Assembly (NCBI GenBank): GCA_029267455.1
Contig: JAJUIX010000027.1
Location: forward strand, 1 to 10,255
Length of the DNA: 10,255 nucleotides
From: Enteractinococcus sp.
Lineage (GTDB): Bacteria; Actinomycetota; Actinomycetes; Actinomycetales; Micrococcaceae
Direction: 5' to 3'
The notes below the pieces were generated by a model that did not search any database, was not told the origin of the DNA, and saw only the letters and a program-made list of their open reading frames with translations. The translations under genes were made by a program, and so were the position numbers. Shown piece by piece: positions 1 to 5,263 of the stretch. The stretch's first letter is position 1. The number at the start of each line of letters is the position of its first letter.

Positions 1-285
1 CAAGCTGTGTTTGCGTTTGTAATTCTGACCGAAGAGTCCCAAGAGGTTTCACAGGAAGAAGCCGAGCAGACCCTGCGTGACCATGTTGCCTCGCAGATTG
101 GTCCGATCGCAAAACCCAAACGAATTTTGGTTACCAGCGACCTTCCCAAGACCCGCTCCGGCAAGATTATGCGTCGACTGCTCAAAGATGCCGCTGAAGG
201 GAAGACCGAAGCGGATCCGACGGCCCTGGCGACCCTTGCCGATCCGGCCGTGATGGAAGAAATCCTCACGAGTATGCGCCGCTAA
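1..285 (+). CDS. acs: Acetyl-CoA synthetase, C-terminal fragment (5' end outside window)
   Basis: Only the last 94 codons are present, read in frame from base 1 to a TAA at 283-285. The enzyme activates acetate with ATP and CoA through acetyl-AMP to give acetyl-CoA in the cytoplasm. The visible part is the mobile C-terminal domain of the ANL superfamily. It contains the Acs-typical stretch IGPIAKPKRI followed by LPKTRSGKIMRRLL, whose lysine (codon 163-165) is the conserved catalytic lysine that is acetylated in many bacteria to switch the enzyme off. The ending, with an ADP-rich segment and a short tail, fits bacterial Acs rather than other acyl-CoA ligases. The GTG at 7-9 is an internal valine, not a start. 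A strong hairpin follows 18 nt after the stop. The fragment is intact as far as it goes; the upstream domains and promoter cannot be judged. Confidence 0.93.
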   Translation, partial: QAVFAFVILTEESQEVSQEEAEQTLRDHVASQIGPIAKPKRILVTSDLPKTRSGKIMRRLLKDAAEGKTEADPTALATLADPAVMEEILTSMRR

Positions 286-303
286 GCCCGGTTATCTTCT
301 AAG

Positions 304-346
304 AAATGCCTCGGCCACCACCGCTTTGGTGGTGGCCGAGGCATTT
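304..346. terminator. Bidirectional hairpin terminator between acs and metS
   Basis: Bases 304-322 and 328-346 form a perfect 19-bp inverted repeat with a 5-nt loop (GCTTT). The core is GC-rich and the arms begin with AAA and end with TTT. It lies between the stops of two convergent genes, 18 nt after acs and 15 nt beyond the end of metS, so it can end transcription from both sides. The T-run is short on both strands (TTT on plus, TTTCTT on minus), which is common in actinobacterial terminators that rely on a strong stem. Confidence 0.88.
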
Positions 347-361
347 ATGTGTCGTAGAAAG

Positions 362-508
362 TTACGGTTGTCTACGAAGACGTTCTTCGTCAGCAAATTC
401 GCCGGATAGCTCATCCGGGTTGCGTTGGATATGGATCACTGATGCGATGACTCCACCGAAAACGGTGACGCACGCAATGATCATCATGATGATCGCGGCG
501 GCGCTCAT
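362..508 (-). CDS. metS: MetS-type small membrane subunit of NSS amino-acid importer (48 aa)
   Basis: This short gene encodes 48 residues, starting MSAAAIIMMIIACV and ending ERLRRQP. It has a single hydrophobic segment at about residues 3-26, followed by a charged tail with the motif QRNPDEL. That architecture (tiny N-terminal membrane helix, then R-x-P-D-E-like tail) and the position straight after an NSS transporter match the methionine/alanine importer small subunit MetS. In Corynebacterium glutamicum MetS is needed together with MetP for secondary uptake of methionine and alanine. The ATG at 508-506 overlaps the metP TGA (507-505) as ATGA, so translation is probably coupled. A good Shine-Dalgarno GGAGGT lies at 520-515, six bases before the start, inside the metP 3' end. 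The TAA (364-362) is followed by the shared hairpin. The substrate is inferred from the family. Confidence 0.87.
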   Translation of the reverse strand: MSAAAIIMMIIACVTVFGGVIASVIHIQRNPDELSGEFADEERLRRQP

Positions 509-2133
509 GACACGACCTCCTGTCCTGACTCGTCGACGGCAGAATGTTTGCCGTGTGCCGGTTCGTCTCCGTCGAGTGCGTATTCATTTTCGGAGTGTTC
601 GCGATACAGGGCCGAGTCCTTCGGCCACGGGATCAGCGTCAGGAGAAATGCGATGACGATTAACGCGATGACCATGCCCCAACCGAACGTGTTGACGTAC
701 CAATTCGGCAAGCCACCGTATGGTTCGTCGGCGGTCAGCAAGGCAACGAGTTCACTGATCAAGGTGTAGCCCAAGACCACCGGGAGCAGGATACCGATCA
801 AGAACTTATAGACTCCGCCCAGTCGGAACGAAGAGACCTTGTTGAGGTGGTTGACCATCCGATCGAGACGGCGTAAGAACCAGGAGACCACTACCACCGC
901 GACAAACGAAGCGGCGACAATCCCGAACTGGTTGACGAACTTATCGGAGACATCCAGCAGAAGCACTCCGGATGTCGTACCGAATCCGAACAGTGAGATG
1001 ATCGCTGCAGCAACCCCGAATGTTGCCACGACGGTCACGCGAGACCATCCGAGTTTGTCTTTCACAGCAGATATGACGACTTCAAGGATCGAGATCATTG
1101 AGGTGAACCCCGCGAAGAGCAGTGATGCGAAGAAGAGCACTCCGATGATCGGACCAAGACCCGCTGGGGCCTGTGAAATAATTTCAGGGAAGGCCACGAA
1201 TGCCAACCCAATACCTGAAGTCACCACCTCATCAATGGTGACACCAGCTGCTTGTGCCATGAAACCAAGCGCAGAGAAGACCCCGATACCGGCTAGGATC
1301 TCGAAACCGGAGTTTGAGAAGCCTACGACCATCCCTGAACCGGTCAGATTCGTCCGTTTCTTGAGGTAGGACGCGTAGGTAATCATAATCCCGAACCCAA
1401 CCGACAGGGAGAAGAAGATCTGACCATAAGCCGCGATCCATACGCCAGGGTCAAGCAGGGCAGCCCAGTTTGGGGTAAACAGACCGTTCAAGCCCATGGC
1501 CGCACCGGGCAGTGTCAACGCAATGCCCACCAAGATGAGGAACATAAGCACTAGCACCGGGATGCCAATAGCAGAAGCGAAACCAATTCCACGGCGTACC
1601 CCGAGCGCAAGGATGATCAGTGTCGCAACCCAGATGGCCAACATCGGCCAGAACACCCCGGGTACCACGGTGAAGTCGATCGCTGGTGTTTCAGCCACCT
1701 GAAGATAGTCCTCGAAGAAGAACGCGTTAGGGTCATCGCCCCAAGCTTCATTCATCGAGAAGAAGATATACATAGTCGACCAACCAAGGATGGCCGCGTA
1801 GTAGACCCCGATGACGACGCAGATCAGCACTTGCCACCAACCAATGGTCTCGGTCCATTTGGCCAAACGGCGGAAGGTCAGCGGTGGGGACCCTTTGAAA
1901 CGGTGCCCCAGTGCATAGTCAAAAAAGAGCAGAGGAATTCCCGCTGATAACAGTGCTACCAGGTACGGGATAATGAAGGCACCGCCACCATTTTCATAGG
2001 CGATGTATGGGAAACGCCAGATATTGCCGAGTCCGACCGCTGAGCCCATGGCCGCCAGGATGAAGATCCATCGACCGCCAAAGGCCTCACGCGACTTCGA
2101 TCCGGCTGGCGCCGAAGTTACTTGCGAGGACAT
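505..2133 (-). CDS. metP: Sodium-dependent amino-acid transporter, NSS family, MetP-like
   Basis: The 542-residue protein is a neurotransmitter:sodium symporter (LeuT fold) expected to import a neutral amino acid, probably methionine or alanine, with Na+ across the cytoplasmic membrane. The family signature GNIWRFPYIAYENGGGAF (residues 36-53) forms the broken first helix with sodium- and substrate-binding backbone, and GQIFFSLSVGFGIMITYASY (237-256) corresponds to broken helix 6. About twelve hydrophobic segments can be counted between residues 22 and 503. A hydrophilic acidic tail (about 505-542, rich in E, D, H, S) follows. The ATG has a Shine-Dalgarno AAGGGG (2144-2139) five bases upstream. 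Gene length is normal for bacterial NSS proteins. It is the first gene of an operon with metS and is preceded by a recognisable promoter with Crp-like half-sites. The family is certain; the exact substrate rests on the metS partner and similarity by eye. Confidence 0.92.
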   Translation of the reverse strand: MSSQVTSAPAGSKSREAFGGRWIFILAAMGSAVGLGNIWRFPYIAYENGGGAFIIPYLVALLSAGIPLLFFDYALGHRFKGSPPLTFRRLAKWTETIGWWQVLICVVIGVYYAAILGWSTMYIFFSMNEAWGDDPNAFFFEDYLQVAETPAIDFTVVPGVFWPMLAIWVATLIILALGVRRGIGFASAIGIPVLVLMFLILVGIALTLPGAAMGLNGLFTPNWAALLDPGVWIAAYGQIFFSLSVGFGIMITYASYLKKRTNLTGSGMVVGFSNSGFEILAGIGVFSALGFMAQAAGVTIDEVVTSGIGLAFVAFPEIISQAPAGLGPIIGVLFFASLLFAGFTSMISILEVVISAVKDKLGWSRVTVVATFGVAAAIISLFGFGTTSGVLLLDVSDKFVNQFGIVAASFVAVVVVSWFLRRLDRMVNHLNKVSSFRLGGVYKFLIGILLPVVLGYTLISELVALLTADEPYGGLPNWYVNTFGWGMVIALIVIAFLLTLIPWPKDSALYREHSENEYALDGDEPAHGKHSAVDESGQEVVS

Positions 2134-2155
2134 GTTAACCCCTTAAAGCAGGTGA

Positions 2156-2197
2156 TGTGAGCACAAGTCACAATTGACTTATGTGACCAAGGTTACG
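2156..2197. promoter_or_regulatory. Cluster of Crp/GlxR-like half-sites over the metP promoter
   Basis: Three alternating half-sites occur within 31 bp: TGTGA (2156-2160), TCACA (2168-2172) and TGTGA (2182-2186). The best full operator is TGTGACCAAGGTTACG (2182-2197), which has the correct 6-base spacing of the Crp/GlxR consensus TGTGA-N6-TCACA and differs only in the right half (TTACG). The 2156/2168 pair is perfect in both halves but has a 7-base spacer. The 2182-2197 site covers the predicted -10 of metP, so binding would be expected to repress. Binding itself is inferred. Confidence 0.45.
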
Positions 2198-2218
2198 CCC
2201 TCAGTGCTCTTTCGACAA
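2190..2218 (-). promoter_or_regulatory. Predicted metP promoter
   Basis: On the minus strand, TTGTCG (2218-2213) and TAACCT (2195-2190) are separated by exactly 17 bases, a good housekeeping sigma pairing (TTGnnn / TAnnnT). Transcription would start near 2183, giving a leader of about 50 nt before the metP ATG at 2133. It lies in the 138-bp gap after the marP stop. No hairpin that would end marP transcription is visible there, so read-through from marP is possible too. Confidence 0.5.
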
Positions 2219-2271
2219 TATCCCTAGGCATTTCAAGATCGGTGGTGACTAGCAGAAACTGAGCATTAAAA

Positions 2272-3465
2272 TCATTGCAGACAATGCCCCGTAGAAACGG
2301 GCTCCGAAAGATGAGGTGCCTGACCAATCACCTCGGACACTTCTGCATTGGTGAGCGCGTACCCGATTTCAGCTTCAGCTGCACGAGCAAAGATCACGCC
2401 TGCAACCAGTCCATCTTGGTCCACTAACGCCCCGCCGGAGTTACCCTGGTGCACATCGGCAGCTAGTTGGTAAATGTCACGTAACTGTGGGTTCTCGTTA
2501 TAAATATTGGCTACGTTTGCCGGACCGCGCGCTTGCACCTCTGCGCCGTTGATCTGGTGGGGGCCGCCCGAAGGGTAACCCAGTACAAAGGCCGGCTCAC
2601 CGGGTTCAATAACGTCCCCGAACTCTACGGCTGGAAGTTGCGCCCCGGGCAGGGCGATGATCGCGACGTCAATATTTGGGTCAAAGGCGACCACCTGTCC
2701 GGTGAATAATTGGCCATCAAAAGATTCAACCTGGGGCGAGTCAACACCGGCCACCACGTGCGCGTTGGTTACCACTCTGTTTGCTGAGATGGCGAAACCT
2801 GAGCCCGTCTGGCTTTGGCCACACTCATATGCGCTGCCAGTGATGAGTACAGAAGAACTGCTGGCTTCCTCAACCGCAGCCGAGGGTTCAAGTTGGGGGT
2901 TTTCGACATCCGGAGTGTCGTCTCCCGCTAAATCAAGTTCTGGTAGCTCGGATGAGTCCAGCACGTCTGCCCGCACCTGAGCCACCCAAACCCGGGCACT
3001 TTCTGGTGTGAGCTCGGTGGTCCACGAAACGATGCGGGAATCCTTGAGCGCGCTGGTGATCCCAGGCACTCCCATCGCGGAAATCGAAAACGCGATCAGC
3101 GAAATCAGCACACCCGTCACGGCAGCGTTGCCAAGAGCCCCAAGAAACTTATCGATCAACCGCATGACGGGGTGACTGATATGCAACCGCAATCTGGCCC
3201 CGATACGGCGCCCCACCCACATGCCAAACCAAATCAAAAACATGGTCATCGCCACCATGGTGACAATGCGAGGTATTCCTGGCGGGACCAGTTGAACAAT
3301 CACCGGCATCAGGAACACTCCCCCAAGTACGCCGGCGATGGCGCCCAGGACGGTGCCCATTGATATCCAGAACCCACGGCGAAAGCCTATGACGATGACG
3401 ACGATGAGCACGACTACGAGGGCCCAATCAAGCCACGAAAGCGCTGCGATATCCCACCGTCCCAT
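2272..3465 (-). CDS. marP: MarP-type membrane-anchored periplasmic serine protease (CvpA + trypsin-like)
   Basis: The 397-residue protein has four predicted membrane helices in a CvpA-like domain (about 12-29, 36-58, 64-84, 109-131), a linker rich in D, E, P and S (about 165-205) and a chymotrypsin-fold protease domain (about 206-397). The catalytic triad is readable as His236 (VTNAHVV), Asp266 (NIDVAII) and Ser343 (HQGNSGGAL). The only two cysteines, Cys215 and Cys395, flank the protease domain and match the disulfide known for M. tuberculosis MarP (Rv3671c), a protease needed for acid and oxidative stress resistance that acts on peptidoglycan hydrolase processing. Length and residue positions match that family closely. 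The ATG at 3465 has only a weak GGCGG next to it. In relatives marP sits beside NUDIX and nth genes near crp; here the next gene upstream is crp itself, divergent. Family assignment is firm; the physiological substrate is inferred. Confidence 0.94.
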   Translation of the reverse strand: MGRWDIAALSWLDWALVVVLIVVIVIGFRRGFWISMGTVLGAIAGVLGGVFLMPVIVQLVPPGIPRIVTMVAMTMFLIWFGMWVGRRIGARLRLHISHPVMRLIDKFLGALGNAAVTGVLISLIAFSISAMGVPGITSALKDSRIVSWTTELTPESARVWVAQVRADVLDSSELPELDLAGDDTPDVENPQLEPSAAVEEASSSSVLITGSAYECGQSQTGSGFAISANRVVTNAHVVAGVDSPQVESFDGQLFTGQVVAFDPNIDVAIIALPGAQLPAVEFGDVIEPGEPAFVLGYPSGGPHQINGAEVQARGPANVANIYNENPQLRDIYQLAADVHQGNSGGALVDQDGLVAGVIFARAAEAEIGYALTNAEVSEVIGQAPHLSEPVSTGHCLQ

Positions 3466-3597
3466 CCGCCGTTACCCAAAGATGGTTATTGTTGTTAAAT
3501 CGTAGTCGGTCTTTGCATGTTACATTCAGCACCTTGCCGTAAGCGTAGTAATTCAGTTGATTTTTGGACTAATGTGGGAGAAGATTTCGCTGCTGGT

Positions 3598-3613
3598 TGT
3601 GACGATTTCCACA
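3598..3613. promoter_or_regulatory. Crp/GlxR-like operator in front of crp (probable autoregulation)
   Basis: TGTGACGATTTCCACA matches the Crp/GlxR consensus TGTGA-N6-TCACA at 9 of 10 informative positions with exact spacing. It lies 162 bp upstream of the crp start and overlaps the place where the -35 of the predicted crp promoter would be. Autoregulation is common for GlxR/Crp proteins; here it is inferred from position. Confidence 0.5.
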
Positions 3614-3636
3614 TTTCCTTCTACATTCGATAGAAT
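3607..3636 (+). promoter_or_regulatory. Predicted crp promoter
   Basis: A TAGAAT hexamer (3631-3636) fits TAnnnT. Eighteen bases upstream lies TTCCAC (3607-3612), a poor -35. Transcription would begin near 3643, giving a leader of about 130 nt. The poor -35 is covered by the right half of the Crp-like operator at 3598-3613, which would fit regulator-dependent activity or autorepression. Confidence 0.35.
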
Positions 3637-3774
3637 TGTCTGGAAGCCCAGGTCGAAAGCACTATTATTTATGTGCCCAAGAACCGGCATTCATCGGCAC
3701 TTCACAACCAGTGACCAAGTACCGACCAAAGTTTAAGTTCGGCCCACAAGGCCAGTAAGGAAACCTTCACCACC

Positions 3775-4452
3775 ATGGACCTAGACGTATTGCGCAATGC
3801 CCCGCTGTTCACCCACCTCGATGATGAGGTGTTCAGCGCTCTCACCGCGGAACTAACAGAAGTTGAGCTCTCACGCGGTGCCTCCGTATTCCACGAAGGC
3901 GACGACGGAGATCAGTTGTACGTTATTTTGTCGGGCAAGATCAAACTTGGTCGCACCGCGCCAGATGGTCGCGAAAACCTGCTAGCTATCCTTGGCCCAG
4001 GCGAAGTATTTGGTGAAATGGCACTGTTCAACCCAGCGCCACGTTCCGCATCTGCCACGGCAGTCTCGGCTACCAGTCTGGCCGGGCTGCGTCACGAGAA
4101 CCTCCGAAAAGTGATTTACTCCTCACCAGAGGTTTCCATGCAGCTGCTTGGGGCGCTGGCCCGCCGCCTGTCCCGCACCAACGAATCCCTGGCCGATTTG
4201 GTGTTCTCCGATGTTCCAGGTCGCGTTGCCAAGGCCCTTCTCGATCTTGCTGACCGGTTCGGCCGTCCAACGGCAGATGGTCTGCTGGTTGCGCACGACC
4301 TCACCCAAGAAGAGCTCGCGCAGCTCGTCGGCGCTTCGCGTGAAACCGTCAACAAGGCACTGGCAGAGTTTGTCCAGCGCGATTGGTTGCGCCTGGAGAA
4401 TCGCGCTGTGATCATCTTAGATCTGCAGCGCTTGCGTCAACGCGCACGCTAA
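3775..4452 (+). CDS. crp: Crp/Fnr-family cAMP-responsive global regulator (GlxR/Crp orthologue)
   Basis: The 225-residue protein is a dimeric transcription factor with an N-terminal cyclic-nucleotide domain (about 5-115), a long dimerisation helix (about 118-143) and a winged helix-turn-helix (about 146-220). The cAMP phosphate-binding cassette reads FGEMALFNPAPRSASA (79-94) with Glu81, Arg90 and Ser91; Thr136-Asn137 in the dimer helix complete the pocket. The recognition helix is ASRETVNKAL (187-196) with Arg189 and Glu190. The stretches APDGRENLL, DVPGRVAKALL and LTQEELAQLVGASRETVNKAL are almost those of Mycobacterium Crp (Rv3676) and Corynebacterium GlxR, and the length is the same. The start is supported by alignment of MDLDVLRNAPLF with these proteins; the only Shine-Dalgarno-like AAGGA (3757-3761) is 13 bases away, unusually far. 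The gene stands alone, diverges from marP, and ends before a strong terminator. It probably binds the operators noted at 2182 and 3598. Confidence 0.95.
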   Translation: MDLDVLRNAPLFTHLDDEVFSALTAELTEVELSRGASVFHEGDDGDQLYVILSGKIKLGRTAPDGRENLLAILGPGEVFGEMALFNPAPRSASATAVSATSLAGLRHENLRKVIYSSPEVSMQLLGALARRLSRTNESLADLVFSDVPGRVAKALLDLADRFGRPTADGLLVAHDLTQEELAQLVGASRETVNKALAEFVQRDWLRLENRAVIILDLQRLRQRAR

Positions 4453-4482
4453 CGCTTCTATCGCTTTTCTATAGGCGCAAAT

Positions 4483-4529
4483 AACGCAGCGGGACTGGAG
4501 AACTTTATCTCCAGTCCCGCTGCGTTTTT
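4483..4529. terminator. Bidirectional terminator between crp and the RidA-family gene
   Basis: Bases 4483-4501 and 4508-4526 form a perfect 19-bp inverted repeat with a 6-nt loop. On the plus strand it runs directly into TTTTT (4525-4529), a classical intrinsic terminator for crp, whose stop is at 4452. On the minus strand it lies just past the end of the leftward RidA-family gene (4551), so it can serve both. The minus-strand T-run is weak. Confidence 0.92.
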
Positions 4530-4550
4530 CCTACGAACCGACCGTCTCGT

Positions 4551-5015
4551 TTAGTTTTCTACCTTGACGATCATTTCGACTTCGACCGGGGCGTTCATGG
4601 GCAGCATCGCCACGCCGACGGCAGACCGGGCGTGGGTTCCTTTTTCGCCGAAAATTTCGCCCAAGAACTCTGAAGCACCGTTGACTACAAGGTGCTGTTC
4701 ATCAAAGTCAGCAGCCGACGACACAAATCCAACGACTTTGGTAATCTGGGCAATTTTGTCGAGATCACCGATTTCCGCTTTGATCGCGGCCAGACCATTC
4801 AACACGCAAGTGCGCGCATAACCTTGAGCGTCTTCGACGCTGACCGTCTCCCCCACCTTCCCGGTAGCCGCAAGCTCCCCATCGACCACTGGCAATTGAC
4901 CCGAGGTATAGATGGTGTCGCCGTCGCGCATCGTCGGCACGTAAGCAGCTAACGGCTTACTCACCGCAGGAAGCGTGTATCCGGCTTCTTCAAGCCGCTG
5001 TTCAACTGTGGACAT
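4551..5015 (-). CDS. RidA (YjgF/YER057c/UK114) family protein
   Basis: The 154-residue cytoplasmic protein belongs to the RidA superfamily; RidA proper forms trimers that hydrolyse reactive enamine/imine intermediates released by PLP enzymes. Landmarks are TIYTSGQLPVVDGEL (34-48), NGLAAIKAEIGDLDKI (73-88) and HARSAVGVAMLPMNAPVEVE (128-147). Arg130 aligns with the substrate-carboxylate-binding Arg105 of E. coli RidA and Glu145 with Glu120, so deaminase activity is possible. It is about 25 residues longer than E. coli RidA, with an N-terminal extension (EQRLEEAGYTLP), like the M. tuberculosis Rv3678c subgroup whose substrate I do not know. The ATG has Shine-Dalgarno AAGGAG (5025-5020) with a short 4-base spacer. 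It follows the DUF4177 gene by 11 nt and is surely co-transcribed with it. Family is certain; physiological role is open. Confidence 0.9.
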   Translation of the reverse strand: MSTVEQRLEEAGYTLPAVSKPLAAYVPTMRDGDTIYTSGQLPVVDGELAATGKVGETVSVEDAQGYARTCVLNGLAAIKAEIGDLDKIAQITKVVGFVSSAADFDEQHLVVNGASEFLGEIFGEKGTHARSAVGVAMLPMNAPVEVEMIVKVEN

Positions 5016-5026
5016 AAAGCTCCTTG

Positions 5027-5194
5027 TTACGAGGTTTTGGGACGCTTGAGATAGGCGACGGGCGCGTTGCCGTCAGGACCTGGAATCACTGTGACGAGTT
5101 CCCAGCCGTCGTCACCCCATTGGTCCAGTATCTGTTTGGTGGCATGGATCAACAACGGAATTGTGGCGTACTCCCACTTTTGTTTTTCGCTCAT
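5027..5194 (-). CDS. DUF4177 small conserved protein (55 aa), function unknown
   Basis: The protein is 55 residues, with the core KWEYATIPLLIHATKQILDQ and then WGDDGWELVTVIPGP, ending VAYLKRPKTS. This W-E-Y ... GWELV pattern is typical of DUF4177 proteins, found in Actinobacteria next to RidA-family and crp genes (compare Rv3678A). The function is unknown; it has no membrane segment and no catalytic motif that I recognise. I chose the ATG at 5194 because the family begins just before the WEY motif; the in-frame ATG at 5233 would add 13 unrelated residues and has no ribosome-binding site. There is no Shine-Dalgarno before 5194 either, but TACGGT (5207-5202) sits at -13 to -8, so a leaderless mRNA is plausible. 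The stop precedes the RidA-family ATG by 11 nt, and the ribosome-binding site of that gene fills the gap. Confidence 0.85.
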   Translation of the reverse strand: MSEKQKWEYATIPLLIHATKQILDQWGDDGWELVTVIPGPDGNAPVAYLKRPKTS

Positions 5195-5201
5195 GGTGTT
5201 A

Positions 5202-5207
5202 ACCGTA
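5202..5207 (-). promoter_or_regulatory. Possible -10 element for leaderless DUF4177/RidA mRNA
   Basis: TACGGT on the minus strand fits TAnnnT and lies 8-13 bases before the ATG at 5194. With no Shine-Dalgarno present, transcription may start at or within a base or two of the A of the ATG. No convincing -35 is visible. Confidence 0.3.
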
Positions 5208-5251
5208 TCTTGCACCACAGCTTTGTAACACATTTGAGGTGGTGCTTCCGG

Positions 5252-5257
5252 TAGACT
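5252..5257 (+). promoter_or_regulatory. Predicted -10 of ponA, placed for a leaderless transcript
   Basis: TAGACT fits the actinobacterial -10 consensus TAnnnT and occupies exactly -12 to -7 if the A of the ponA ATG (5264) is +1. No Shine-Dalgarno is present between it and the ATG (only GCCACC). Together these point to leaderless transcription. The -35 is weak or absent. Confidence 0.5.
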
Positions 5258-5263
5258 GCCACC

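Larger units (their letters stand above)
3466..3774. other. 309-bp divergent intergenic region between marP and crp
   Basis: No protein-coding gene is apparent. The region is visibly more AT-rich than the flanking genes and holds a predicted crp promoter with a Crp-like operator (3598-3636). A second AT-rich hexamer, TATTAT, lies at 3663-3668 without a convincing -35. No clear promoter for marP was found on the minus strand, although this is where it should be. In mycobacteria the corresponding interval carries NUDIX, thioredoxin-like and endonuclease III (nth) genes; I see no remnant of these by eye. Confidence 0.6.

Noticed and set aside
306..656. 116-codon plus-strand reading frame after acs
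   Set aside because: It starts within the terminator hairpin and runs antisense through metS and the metP 3' end; the product is Arg/Pro-rich with no domain.
839..1369. 176-codon plus-strand reading frame
   Set aside because: It is antisense to metP, has a low-complexity Thr/Pro-rich composition with no family features, and is explained by codon bias of the real gene.
2156..2172. TGTGA-N7-TCACA as an independent canonical Crp operator
   Set aside because: Both half-sites are perfect but the spacer is 7, not 6, so I list it only as part of a cluster.
5195..5233. 13-codon upstream extension of the DUF4177 gene
   Set aside because: The added residues are not part of the family core and the upstream ATG also lacks a Shine-Dalgarno.
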